A stretch of 34,426 nt of DNA, taken from contig JADLHC010000031.1 of the NCBI GenBank assembly GCA_020849035.1, positions 1-34,426 on the forward strand. Direction: 5' to 3'. The notes below the pieces were generated by a model. It searched no databases and was not told the DNA's origin. It was given only the letters and a program-made list of their open reading frames with translations. Origin of the DNA: Planctomycetia bacterium. Lineage in GTDB: Bacteria; Planctomycetota; MHYJ01; WSZJ01. Both the position numbers and the translations under genes were made by a program. Shown piece by piece: positions 6,829 through 15,238 of this stretch (within the stretch, counting starts at the first letter, position 1; each line of letters opens with the position of its first letter).

Positions 6829-8246
6829 CGGAGCCGCTCCGAAAGCGCGTCGCACTGCTCGGCCAGCGTCACGTCTCCCGCCGCTTCCGCGTCGGCGAGC
6901 ACGCGTGCCAGCAGGCGGCCGGCTTCGTCGTTGTCGTCGCGTGCGGCGGCGAGGAGGGCGGAGGTGAAGCGCGCCTTGCGGCCGACGGGCCCGGTCGAGC
7001 CGGACGCGGAATCCGACAGTTCGGCGAGGGTCCTGGCGCAGGGCGCGAGCATCCCGGCGGACAGAAAGGCGGCGGCGCCGCCGAGCCGGAGGCGCGCCGC
7101 GTCGGCGGAGCGCGCGTCGGCGACGGTTGCTGCGTGCAGGTAGAGCCCGGCAGCTTCCTTTGCCCGGTCCTCGGCCAGGAGGATGTCCGCGCAGAGTCCG
7201 GCGGCGACGGCCTCGGCCTCGCGGTCGCCCGACGAGCGCGCGTCCTCGAGGAGCTCTTCGGCCCCGCGAAGCGCGAGCGGGAGGTCGCCGCGGGCGGCTG
7301 CCGCGCGGGCGAACAGGCGGCGGGCGGCGTCGCGGCCGGCGGCGTCGACGCCGGGGGAGACGGCGTCGCGTGCGGTCATGGCGCAGCGGAGCGCGAGCAG
7401 GTGGAGGCCGCGGGAGAGCGCCAGTTCGCCGAGGCCGACGAGCCACCGGCGGGTTTCATGCGGGGCGAAGGCGGCGGCAATTTCCGGCTGGCCGCGCAGA
7501 TCCTCGAGATCCGTCGCGAGCGAGAGGTCGCGGCGCCGGAGGGCGGATTCCATCTGGCGGGGAAGCCCTTCGCGGGCCTGGGCCCAGCGGCGGGCGATCG
7601 CATGGGCGCGGGCGGCCTCGAGGTCCCGGAGGCCGGCCTGCGCGGCGGTCGGCGGGGCGGGGCGCATCGAGGGGGGCTCGTCCGGCAGGACGCCGCGGGC
7701 CGCGGCCAGGCGGCCGCACTCCTCGGCCCAGAAGGCGTCGCCGATCGAGCGGAAGATCCCCGCCGCCTCGGCGAGCTTCGCCGCCTGGTCCCGGGGTTCG
7801 AGCCCCGCGAGCAGCGCGTCGATCGCGCGCCCGGTTTCAGCGGGGTGGGCCAGCCGTGCGGCCTCGCTCTCGCCCAGCGCCGGCTCGGCGAACGCGGCCT
7901 CCCACGCGGCCGCGATCCGGCCCCGGAAGGCCGTCGGCCCGGCGTCGGCGTTCCCCACGAGGCGCCGGAAACTCTCGAGCGCGAGGTCCGGGGACTCCCG
8001 CACCAGCTCCCGCTCGCAGGCTTCCCGGTTTTTCGAGCCCTGGAGCGCGAAGCGCGACGACCAGCGCCGCAGGTCGGCTTCCGAGAGCGGGACTTCGGCT
8101 CCTCCGCGCTCCGCCTCGATGCGGACGACGGGGCGGGCGGGCGGCCTGTCCCCGGAGGCCGGCGCGGGCCCGGACGAGCAGCCCGCGAGCGCGAGGCACG
8201 CGAGGACGACGGTGCAGGCTCCCAGGCAGGGTTCAGTGCTGGTCAT
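6825..8246 (-). CDS. Lipoprotein with alpha-helical (TPR-like) repeats
   Basis: A 473-residue product with a lipoprotein signal: hydrophobic stretch and lipobox LALAGC, so the mature protein starts at a lipidated Cys near residue 23. The rest is rich in Ala, Leu, Arg and Glu in helical pairs (for example RDLEAARAHAIARRWAQAREGL and AAAARGDLPLALRGAEELL), as in TPR or related solenoids. It overlaps the end of the secretin gene by 14 nt and is followed by a GTGA overlap. A TPR-like lipoprotein next to a secretin is the arrangement of pilotins such as PilF/PilW that guide or anchor the secretin multimer, so that is the likely role, although this one is much larger than typical pilotins. Confidence 0.75.
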   Translation of the reverse strand: MTSTEPCLGACTVVLACLALAGCSSGPAPASGDRPPARPVVRIEAERGGAEVPLSEADLRRWSSRFALQGSKNREACERELVRESPDLALESFRRLVGNADAGPTAFRGRIAAAWEAAFAEPALGESEAARLAHPAETGRAIDALLAGLEPRDQAAKLAEAAGIFRSIGDAFWAEECGRLAAARGVLPDEPPSMRPAPPTAAQAGLRDLEAARAHAIARRWAQAREGLPRQMESALRRRDLSLATDLEDLRGQPEIAAAFAPHETRRWLVGLGELALSRGLHLLALRCAMTARDAVSPGVDAAGRDAARRLFARAAAARGDLPLALRGAEELLEDARSSGDREAEAVAAGLCADILLAEDRAKEAAGLYLHAATVADARSADAARLRLGGAAAFLSAGMLAPCARTLAELSDSASGSTGPVGRKARFTSALLAAARDDNDEAGRLLARVLADAEAAGDVTLAEQCDALSERLR

Positions 8247-10062
8247 GGCCGTCGATCACTCCAAGGGCGAATCCTTTGATCCACTCCGGCACGGTGGGGT
8301 CGCCGGTGAGGTCCTTCTCCGAGAACGCGCCGAGCGCCTGGTCTCCGAGCTTGAGCCAGGGGTGAAGCGAAAGGGCCCGGAGGCGTTCGCGGCTGATGCG
8401 TTCGCCTTCCTCGGGCGTCACGAGGATGTGGGGCGTCACGAACAGGACGAGCTCGCGCCGGGAGCGGTCGCGAACCTCCCTCCTGAAGAGGATCCCGATG
8501 AGCGGGATGTCCCCGAGGAGGGGGACCTTCTGCTCCGTGTCGGAGACCTGCTCCCGGATGAGCCCGCCGACCGCGAGGGCGAGGTGGTCCTTGCCGACGA
8601 TGACCGCGTCGAGATTGGCGGTGTTGACGGTGTCTACGGGGAACGACGTCACGGTCCCGCCGCTGGTCGCGACCGGGAGCAGCGCTCCGCCCGGCACCAC
8701 GGTCGACGACTCCTGCGAGAGGGTGATCGTCACGGTGCGGTCGGCGTTGATGTGCGGGACGATGCGCAGCGTCGTCCCGATCTGCTCGATCTCGATCGTC
8801 GGCGCCAGCTGGTCCGTCACCACGCCCGTCGTCGTGTTCGTCAGCACCGTCACGTTCCGGACGAGCGGCCTCTCTTCGCCCACGAACAACCGCGCTTCGC
8901 GGTTGTTCGAGCAGAGGAGGAGCGGAGTGGCCAGCGTGCGGACGCGCCTCTCGGTGCTGAGGAGCTCGATCCGCGCGCGGAGCCGGTCGTCGAGGAACTG
9001 GTACACGAACGTCCCGCCCTCGAGGGGGAAATTCCCGGCTCCGAGGATCGTCCGCAGGCCGGCCGCCGCCGCGGGAACGAGCGGATTGGGCGCCTGCCCG
9101 TCCGGCGGACCCGTCTCCGGCCGCTCGCCCGCCATCGAGAAGTCGAACACGGAGCGGAAGCCGTCCGCGAGGTCGATCTCGAGGATCTTCATCTCGAGCA
9201 GCACCTGCGGAGTCGGGCGGTCCAGCTCGAGCACGAGCTTCTCGATCTCGCCGACCGCCCGTTCGTCCGCGGTCCGGACGAGGAGGAGATTCGACGTCCG
9301 GTTCACCGTCACGTAGATCGCCGGTTCCTGGCTCTGCGCCGCCGCAACGTCCGACTCGGAGACCGTCCCGGACTCCGCGCCCGCCGCTCCCGCCGCGCGC
9401 TTTTTCGCCAGCTCCGCCAGCCTTTCCGGGCTCATGTCCCGGTCGATTTCGGGAAGCCGGTTCGCGGCGCCGGTTCCCGCGGAGCCGCCGTTGTTGGCGT
9501 ACTGGTTGTTCGTGCCGTCCAGGTTGTTGCCGTTCACCACACCCGGGACAAGGCCGTTCTGGCCGTTCGCGAACCCCCCTCTGTCGCCTGCCCGGGTGTC
9601 GAACGCGGTCTCGTCGATGCCCAGCGACAGGATGACGCGCGGCCCGTACAGGTCCCGGATCTGCGTCGCGATGACGACGGCGTTCGGGTGGAGGAGGGTG
9701 AAGACTCGCGTCTTCGCGTCCCGGACGACCACCAGGTCCTTCTGGTACTCCTCCGCCGTCATGATCCGCAGGACGCGCGCGGCCGGGTCGTCGCGGTACC
9801 AGAGCGACGCGAGGCCGCAGACGGTCTCGACGGCCGTCTTCACCGTGACGTCGCGCAGCATCAGGCTCACCTTCGACTTCGCCGCCTCCTGCGTCGCCAC
9901 CACGTTGTAACCCGACACGTCGGTCAGCAGCCGCGCCGCGTCCCCGACGGACGAATCGGAGAACGACACCGTCCGGATCCGGATCTCGGCAACGCCGGGC
10001 CCGTCGGCCAGGGCCGTGCCCGCCGCAAGGACGAGCGCGGCGAGAATTCGCAGGCTCTTCAT
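8233..10062 (-). CDS. gspD: Secretin, outer-membrane channel of a type II secretion / type IV pilus-like system
   Basis: A 609-residue protein with a signal peptide (residues 1-19). A first N-domain (VAEIRIRTVSFSDSSVGDAARLL…SLMLRDVTVKTAVETVC, about 25-85) has the STN/N0 form; an N1-like domain follows (RVFTLLHPNAVVIATQIRDLYG). An Asn/Gly-rich linker (about 160-210) separates it from another N-domain (TVNRTSNLLLVRTADERAVGEIEKLVLELD) and the secretin domain (about 290-560) with the family signature KVPLLGDIPLIGILFR … RRELVLFVTPHI. The ATG overlaps the previous stop codon (ATGA), with GGAGG about 10 nt upstream. Within the operon it lies between the PilP-like gene and the putative pilotin. Confidence 0.93.
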   Translation of the reverse strand: MKSLRILAALVLAAGTALADGPGVAEIRIRTVSFSDSSVGDAARLLTDVSGYNVVATQEAAKSKVSLMLRDVTVKTAVETVCGLASLWYRDDPAARVLRIMTAEEYQKDLVVVRDAKTRVFTLLHPNAVVIATQIRDLYGPRVILSLGIDETAFDTRAGDRGGFANGQNGLVPGVVNGNNLDGTNNQYANNGGSAGTGAANRLPEIDRDMSPERLAELAKKRAAGAAGAESGTVSESDVAAAQSQEPAIYVTVNRTSNLLLVRTADERAVGEIEKLVLELDRPTPQVLLEMKILEIDLADGFRSVFDFSMAGERPETGPPDGQAPNPLVPAAAAGLRTILGAGNFPLEGGTFVYQFLDDRLRARIELLSTERRVRTLATPLLLCSNNREARLFVGEERPLVRNVTVLTNTTTGVVTDQLAPTIEIEQIGTTLRIVPHINADRTVTITLSQESSTVVPGGALLPVATSGGTVTSFPVDTVNTANLDAVIVGKDHLALAVGGLIREQVSDTEQKVPLLGDIPLIGILFRREVRDRSRRELVLFVTPHILVTPEEGERISRERLRALSLHPWLKLGDQALGAFSEKDLTGDPTVPEWIKGFALGVIDGHDQH

Positions 10063-10514
10063 CGGACGATCACCTCCAGGGGTTCGGGCGTGAAGCGGAC
10101 CGTGACTCCGTCCTCGGAGATCGCGAGGACTTCGAAGCGTTCGTAGCGCCTTGCCGGGGCGGCGCCCTCGCGGACCGGCAGGAGGACCTTGTCCCCGACG
10201 TGGACCAGCGCCTTCTGCCCCGCGACCTCGATCAGCGCCGCGGGCGGGCGGCCTTCGATCTCGACGACTCCCCGGAGCGCCGTGGCCGGAACGACCGGAG
10301 GGGGAAGCTCCCGGTCGGGACCGCTTCCTCCCGCCGCCCCCCGGGCGGCTTCCCTTGCCCTGCGGATGGCCTCGTCCTCCGCGGTCGGATCCGCGGCGCC
10401 GTCGGGCTTCGGCGCAGGGGCCTTCTCTTCAGGCTTCGGCGGCGGGGCGTCCTCCCCGCGGACGGGGGGAACCAGGGCGAGCCCGAACAGGATCACGGCG
10501 ATCCGGAAACGCAT
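10059..10514 (-). CDS. PilP/GspC-like periplasmic protein
   Basis: A 151-residue protein with an N-terminal hydrophobic signal/anchor (MRFRIAVILFGLALVPPVRG), a Pro/Lys/Glu-rich flexible linker (about 20-75) and a compact beta-rich C-terminal domain (LRGVVEIEGRPPAALIEVAGQKALVHVGDKV … VRFTPEPLEVIV) like the homology region of GspC and the beta domain of PilP, which dock on the secretin N-domains. GTG at 10517 and ATG at 10514 are both possible; GGAGG lies 3 nt from the GTG but 6 nt from the ATG, so the ATG is preferred, giving a one-base overlap with the gspF stop. The 3' end overlaps gspD as ATGA. Sequence similarity is weak; position and architecture carry the call. Confidence 0.72.
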   Translation of the reverse strand: MRFRIAVILFGLALVPPVRGEDAPPPKPEEKAPAPKPDGAADPTAEDEAIRRAREAARGAAGGSGPDRELPPPVVPATALRGVVEIEGRPPAALIEVAGQKALVHVGDKVLLPVREGAAPARRYERFEVLAISEDGVTVRFTPEPLEVIVR

Positions 10515-11722
10515 CACTTGCCTCCGACGATGGAGTAGACGGCGAGGAAGAAGGCCATGTAGACGAACCCGACGATGCCCCCGATGACGACGATGACGAC
10601 CGGCTCGATGATCGACCCGAGGCGCTTGATGAGCACCTGCAGCCGGCTCTCGTGGTACTCGGCCACCTCCGCCAGGACTTCCTCGACGGTCCCGGCGGAC
10701 TCGCCGACGGCGACCATGCTCGAGAGCATCGGGTAGAACGATGGGGCGTCGGCGAGCGGCTCGGCAATCCCCGAGCCGGACAGGATCCGCTCCCGCGCCT
10801 CGCGGGTCGTGAGGCGGGATTGCTCATTGGCGAGCAGGGGCTCCACCACGCTGAGGGCGTCGGTGACCCGGACGCCGGAAGCGAGGAGCAGGCCGAGGCT
10901 TCGCGAGAACGTCGAGGTCTCCGCGAGCTTCACGATGCGTGAGACGACGGGGAGCCTGAGGGCGGCGCGGTCCGTCGCAAGCCGCCCGCGCGGCCAGCGG
11001 CGGAGGAGAATGAACGCGACGCCGGCCGCGATCCCCGCCAGCGCCAGCCCCGCGATGTGCGCGTTGATCCAGGCCGAAATGTCGATCAGCAGCTGCGTGA
11101 CCGGCGGCAGCCTCCGGTGGAAGCCCGAAAGGAACTTCGTCAGCTTGGGCACCAGCGAGACGACCATGAATGCGGCCACGCCGACCGCCATCACGATCAC
11201 CACGGCCGGGTATGCCATCGCCGTCAGGATGTTCGTCCGCAGTTCCCGCCGCCGCTCCATCGCCTCCGCCGACCGCCGGAGCACGTCGTCCAGCACGCCG
11301 GTCGCCTCCCCCAGCGCCGCCATCGTCGTCACGATCTTCGGGAAGCACCGGTGTTCCTGCAGCGCCTGGCTGAAACTCCCTCCCGACTGAACGCGCTCGG
11401 ACACCTGCCTCCACGTCCACGCCATCGACCCGCGCTGGCTCTGCCGCGCCGCCGTCTCCAGCGCCGACGTCAGAGGCAGCCCGCTCCGCAGCATGAACGC
11501 GATCTGCTCCAGCCCGAGTTCCACGTCCTCCGAGCGCGGGCGCAGCACCCGGTGCCACCAGCGCCGCCCGCCGGAGCGCTGCGCGGACGCCCTGCGCACG
11601 TCCAGCGTTGTCAGCCCGTCGCCGCGCAGGCGCTGCAGAAGCGCCGCTTCCGACGCGGCCGCCGCCGTGCCGCGCTGCGTGCGGCCCGAGGAGTCCCGGG
11701 CGATCCAGGCGAATGTGGGCAT
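10514..11722 (-). CDS. gspF: Inner-membrane platform protein of type II secretion / type IV pilus
   Basis: A 402-residue protein of usual GspF/PilC length. It begins MPTFAWIARDSSGRTQRGT, the family's typical opening, and has two duplicated T2SF domains: about residues 65-195 (QIAFMLRSGLPLTSALET…) and about 265-395 (STFSRSLGLLLASGVRVTDALSVV…), with three membrane segments near 168-190, 220-240 and 370-395. It sits in the inner membrane and contacts the ATPase and the growing pseudopilus. It lies 14 nt downstream of the ATPase gene and overlaps the PilP-like gene. Confidence 0.93.
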   Translation of the reverse strand: MPTFAWIARDSSGRTQRGTAAAASEAALLQRLRGDGLTTLDVRRASAQRSGGRRWWHRVLRPRSEDVELGLEQIAFMLRSGLPLTSALETAARQSQRGSMAWTWRQVSERVQSGGSFSQALQEHRCFPKIVTTMAALGEATGVLDDVLRRSAEAMERRRELRTNILTAMAYPAVVIVMAVGVAAFMVVSLVPKLTKFLSGFHRRLPPVTQLLIDISAWINAHIAGLALAGIAAGVAFILLRRWPRGRLATDRAALRLPVVSRIVKLAETSTFSRSLGLLLASGVRVTDALSVVEPLLANEQSRLTTREARERILSGSGIAEPLADAPSFYPMLSSMVAVGESAGTVEEVLAEVAEYHESRLQVLIKRLGSIIEPVVIVVIGGIVGFVYMAFFLAVYSIVGGK

Positions 11723-11736
11723 CGGTCAGATCTTCC

Positions 11737-13530
11737 TCACAGTGACACCGCCGCGAGCGCTTCGCGCACCGTCGTGATCCCGCTCGACAGCTTGCGCAGG
11801 GCGTCGTCGCGGATGTCGGGGAGTCCGCGCCGGCGGGCCAGCTCGACGAGCCGGGGTTCGTCCGCCCCACGCGCCACCTCCGTGGACAGCTCGGCGTCCA
11901 GGGACAGGAACTCGAAGAGGCCGACGCGACCGCTGAAGCCGCGGCCGGCGCAGTGGACGCAGCCGCCGGGCTCGAACACGGCGAGGCCGGCGGCCTCCGG
12001 GCGGCCGAGGGCGACGGCTTCCCCGGGGGCGAGGCGGGAGGGGCGTGCGCAGTGGGGGCAGAGCCGGCGCACGAGGCGCTGGGAGACGACCAGGCCGAGC
12101 GTGGCGCCGATGAGGTAGCGGTCCACCCCCATGTCGGCGAGGCGCGTCACCACGCTGGCGGCGGAATTCGTGTGCAGCGTGGCCAGCACGAGGTGCCCCG
12201 TCAGTGCCGCCTTGATCGCGATGTCCACCGTCTCCTGGTCGCGGATCTCGCCGATCATGATGACGTCCGGGTCGTGCCTCAGGATGCTCCGCAGCGCCCC
12301 CGCGAACGTCACCTTCTGCGCCGAATCGACCTCCACCTGCGCGACGCCCGGGATGTCGTACTCCACGGGGTCCAGCACGGCGATCGCGTTCACCGAGCGG
12401 CGCGCGATGATCCTGCGAAGCGCCGCGTAGAACGTCGTCGTCTTGCCGCACCCCGTCGGGCCCGTCGCCAGCAGCAGGCCGTGCGGCCGGTCGATCTCCC
12501 GCTCGAACCGCCCCAGGTCCCCCGCGTCCATCCCCAGGTTCTCCAGCGTCAGCGACGCCATGTTCATCGCCAGCAGCCGGAGGGACGCGCGCTCGCCGTG
12601 CTTCGTGGGCAGCGTCGCGACGCGGATGTCGACTTCCGCTTCCTTGCCGAACGCGTGCGTGAAGCGCCCGTCCTGCGCGGAGCGTTTTTCGGCGATATCC
12701 ATGCCCGCGAGGACCTTGATGCGGGTGAGGAGTTCGCCGTGGACCTTGATCGGCAGGCGCCGGTAGTCCTCGAGCTGCCCGTCCACGCGCAGCCGGATCC
12801 GCACTTCCGTCTTTTCGGCGTCGACGTGGATGTCCGACGCTTGCCGGATCCAGGCGGCGTAGAGCAACTCGTTGCAGAGTGCGACCGGGTCGTCCTGATC
12901 CGGCGTCGCGTTCGCGTCCGCGTAGACGCGGCGCAGGACCTCGCGCAGGGCGTCGGGTTCCGCGAGCCAGGGCTGAAGCGGCCTGTCGATGTAGCGCTCG
13001 AGCGCCTGGAGCGCCGACGCATCCCCGGGGTCGGCGCACGCCACGTGAACTCTTCCGTCGACCAGGCACAGCGGGAGGATCTGGCGCCGGAGAGCGAGGG
13101 GCGCCGGGACGCGCAGGGCCCACGTCGGGTCGATCTTCACGAGGCGGACGTCCAGCTGGATCGGGATCGTGTCGCCCGGCTGCGGCTCGGTGTCCAGCCC
13201 GACAAGACAGGCGCCCGAAGTGTCCTCCTGCACGCGGGCCAGCTTGCCGCTCCGGTCGCTCTGCCCTCCCGCCCACGAGACGCGCACGTCGGCGCGCAGC
13301 CCGGGCGAGAGCGGGGACAGGTCCTGGCCCGCCGTGAGCTGGACGAGCAACCCGCCGTCCGAAACGTCCCGGACCTGCCCCGTCCACGCGCTTCCGCCGA
13401 TCCGGATCGACGCGCGGCAGGGGCACGCCGGCGGAAGTCGGACGTAGCGGCGGCGCTCCCGAAGGCGGGGCCCGGCGGAGGGCTTGTCGCCGGCGGCGGC
13501 GGGCTGGCGAAGGGGGAGCGGGTTGCTCAT
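11737..13530 (-). CDS. gspE: Assembly ATPase GspE/PilB with N-terminal PilZ domain
   Basis: A 597-residue protein. Residues about 22-115 look like a PilZ domain with both c-di-GMP motifs: R27-x3-R31 (RRYVR) and D55-x-S57-x2-G60 (DVSDGG). Residues about 125-202 match the second half of a GspE/MshEN N-terminal domain (RRQILPLCLVDGRVHVACADP). The ATPase core has Walker A GPTGCGKT (356-363), Walker B DVIMIGEIRD, the His-box TLHTN and a zinc tetracysteine site (CPHC … CVHC). The Asp-box reads LDPVEY where EDPVEY is usual. The protein should energise pseudopilus assembly under c-di-GMP control. The ATG overlaps the pilT stop (ATGA). Confidence 0.93.
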   Translation of the reverse strand: MSNPLPLRQPAAAGDKPSAGPRLRERRRYVRLPPACPCRASIRIGGSAWTGQVRDVSDGGLLVQLTAGQDLSPLSPGLRADVRVSWAGGQSDRSGKLARVQEDTSGACLVGLDTEPQPGDTIPIQLDVRLVKIDPTWALRVPAPLALRRQILPLCLVDGRVHVACADPGDASALQALERYIDRPLQPWLAEPDALREVLRRVYADANATPDQDDPVALCNELLYAAWIRQASDIHVDAEKTEVRIRLRVDGQLEDYRRLPIKVHGELLTRIKVLAGMDIAEKRSAQDGRFTHAFGKEAEVDIRVATLPTKHGERASLRLLAMNMASLTLENLGMDAGDLGRFEREIDRPHGLLLATGPTGCGKTTTFYAALRRIIARRSVNAIAVLDPVEYDIPGVAQVEVDSAQKVTFAGALRSILRHDPDVIMIGEIRDQETVDIAIKAALTGHLVLATLHTNSAASVVTRLADMGVDRYLIGATLGLVVSQRLVRRLCPHCARPSRLAPGEAVALGRPEAAGLAVFEPGGCVHCAGRGFSGRVGLFEFLSLDAELSTEVARGADEPRLVELARRRGLPDIRDDALRKLSSGITTVREALAAVSL

Positions 13531-14672
13531 CGGCGCGCCCCTGTCCCGAGCCGGCGGAGGCGAGTCGCGGCCCGGTCGCGGACGAGCTGCGGGTTGCGCG
13601 AAATGGACTGCGCCGTCACGTCGCTCACGCGCCCCTCCACGACGAGGCGCGCCAGGTCCTCCTCCAGCGTCTGCATCCCCTGCCCCGTCCCGCCCTCGAT
13701 CGCCGCGTAGATCTGCGGGCTCTTCGCCGTCGCGATCAGGTGCGCCACGGCGGGCGTCGTGACCAGCACCTCGCTCGCGACCACCCGCCCCCGCTCGCGG
13801 CCCTTCCCCGCCGGCCCCGCCGGGCCGTCCGCGGGAATCAGGTGCTGCGCGATGACGCACCGCAGCACGAGCGCCAGTTGCTGCCGGATCCCCGCCTGCT
13901 CGTCCGCCGGGAACACCGACACGAGCCGCTCCAGCGTCCCCACGCAGTCCCCCGCGTGCACCGTCGTGAACACCAGGTGCCCCGTCTCCGCCGCCCGGAT
14001 CGCCGTCCGGATGGTCTCCAGGTCCCGGATCTCGCCCACCAGGATCACGTCCGGGTCCTCCCGCAGGCTCGCCACCAGCGCGTCGTTGAACGTCGAAGCG
14101 TCCGAGCCCACCTGACGCTGGTTCACCAGGCTCTTCGAAGGCGCGTGGATGTACTCGATCGGGTCCTCGATCGTGATGATATGCGCCCGCCGCGACTGGT
14201 TGATGCGGTCCAGCAGCGCCGCGAGCGTCGTGCTCTTCCCGGCGCCGGTCGGGCCGGACACGACCACCATCCCGTCGTTCAGGTCGGCGAAACGGTACAG
14301 CGAGTCCGGAAGCCCGAGCTCCGGCAGGGTGCGGAAGCGCTCCTCCAGCCGCCGGATCGCCGCGGAAATCCCGCCCAGACGGCGGTAGACGTTGAAGCGG
14401 AACCGCGTCCCTCCCGCCGCGGTCATCGCGCCGTCCTGCGAGCCTGTCTCCTCAAACCGCTTCGTCCCGCTCCAGCGCATCAGCTCCTTCGAGATCGCCT
14501 CCGTGTCCCCCGCGGACAGCGCGCCCGACCCTTCGCGGGGAAGGAGCTCGCCATGGACCCGGAAAATCGGCGGCATCCCGGGAGCGAGGTGCAGGTCGGA
14601 GGCGTCGAGCTTCACGCACTCGGCGAGGAGCTCGTCCAGCGTCGGCTCTCGAAGGGCGGCTCTCAGATCCAT
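13527..14672 (-). CDS. pilT: PilT-type retraction ATPase
   Basis: A 381-residue protein close to PilT in length and motifs: LDASDLHLAPGMPPIFRVHGEL at the N-terminus, Walker A GPTGAGKST, Asp-box ITIEDPIEY, Walker B DVILVGEIRD, His-box FTTVHAGD, and a C-terminal helix region AVAHLIATAKSPQIYAAIEGG…GMQTLEEDLARLV equivalent to the AIRNLIRE region. It lacks the N-terminal domain of GspE/PilB. A retraction ATPase points towards a dynamic pilus rather than a plain secretion pseudopilus. The ATG at 14672 overlaps the upstream gene by 10 nt; a GTG five codons earlier is possible, and neither has a strong ribosome site. Confidence 0.92.
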   Translation of the reverse strand: MDLRAALREPTLDELLAECVKLDASDLHLAPGMPPIFRVHGELLPREGSGALSAGDTEAISKELMRWSGTKRFEETGSQDGAMTAAGGTRFRFNVYRRLGGISAAIRRLEERFRTLPELGLPDSLYRFADLNDGMVVVSGPTGAGKSTTLAALLDRINQSRRAHIITIEDPIEYIHAPSKSLVNQRQVGSDASTFNDALVASLREDPDVILVGEIRDLETIRTAIRAAETGHLVFTTVHAGDCVGTLERLVSVFPADEQAGIRQQLALVLRCVIAQHLIPADGPAGPAGKGRERGRVVASEVLVTTPAVAHLIATAKSPQIYAAIEGGTGQGMQTLEEDLARLVVEGRVSDVTAQSISRNPQLVRDRAATRLRRLGTGARR

Positions 14673-15238
14673 AGCACCAGCGTCCACTCGGGGGGGGCGG
14701 CGGTCCGCTCCGCGGCCGGTTTCATCTCCAGGCGGAGCGGAATCCCGGAATCGACCGCGTCCTTCAGGCCGCCCATCGCGGCGGCGACGTCGGCATAGCG
14801 CCCGCGGAACCTCAGGGTTCTCAGGCGGTCTTTCGCATTCTTGCCCGCGTCCTCCAGCGCCTTCGGGAGCTTCGCGTCGATGCCGGCGGCGCCCGGGTGA
14901 TCCTCGAGCAGCGTCAGGCCATGCGCCTTCAGGAGCGCGGCGAGCCGCGAGCCGACGTCGGCCGTCGGCGCCGGTTCCCCGATCCGCGGCCCTCCCGCCC
15001 GGTCGTTCCCGGATCTTGTCTTCGCGCGCTCGATCTCGATCCCCAGCGACGCCTGGAGCATCCGCATCGTCTGCTCCTCGCCGGGCCCGGGCCGCGCCGC
15101 CGTCGCCTGGTCGACCTCCGCCTGGAGAACCTTGACCCGGCTCCGCGCGGGCCTCGCATGAAGGTAGACGTACGCGGCCCCCGCGATCAGGGCGGGCAGG
15201 AGGGCGAGCAGGAACGCCTGGCGACTTTCGCGGTTCAT
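14663..15238 (-). CDS. GspM/PilO-like inner-membrane protein
   Basis: A 191-residue protein with a short cytoplasmic N-terminus, one membrane helix (about 9-28, FLLALLPALIAGAAYVYLHA), a helical stalk (about 30-75) and a small alpha/beta domain (about 95-190, including DRLRTLRFRGRYADVAAAMGGL). This is the plan of GspM and PilO, which link the cytoplasmic ATPase side to the secretin through the periplasm. Sequence conservation in this family is low, so the call rests on architecture and on the position directly after the GspL/PilN-like gene (ATGA overlap) and before pilT. Confidence 0.75.
   Translation of the reverse strand: MNRESRQAFLLALLPALIAGAAYVYLHARPARSRVKVLQAEVDQATAARPGPGEEQTMRMLQASLGIEIERAKTRSGNDRAGGPRIGEPAPTADVGSRLAALLKAHGLTLLEDHPGAAGIDAKLPKALEDAGKNAKDRLRTLRFRGRYADVAAAMGGLKDAVDSGIPLRLEMKPAAERTAAPPEWTLVLWI

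Noticed and set aside
6345-8279. 644-residue open frame on the plus strand.
   Set aside because: Antisense to the 207-residue protein and lipoprotein genes; Arg/Gly/Ala-rich with no recognisable domain or ribosome site.
7183-10146. 987-residue open frame on the plus strand.
   Set aside because: It runs antisense to the lipoprotein and secretin genes, which have clear signal peptides and family motifs; its composition is that of a shadow frame.
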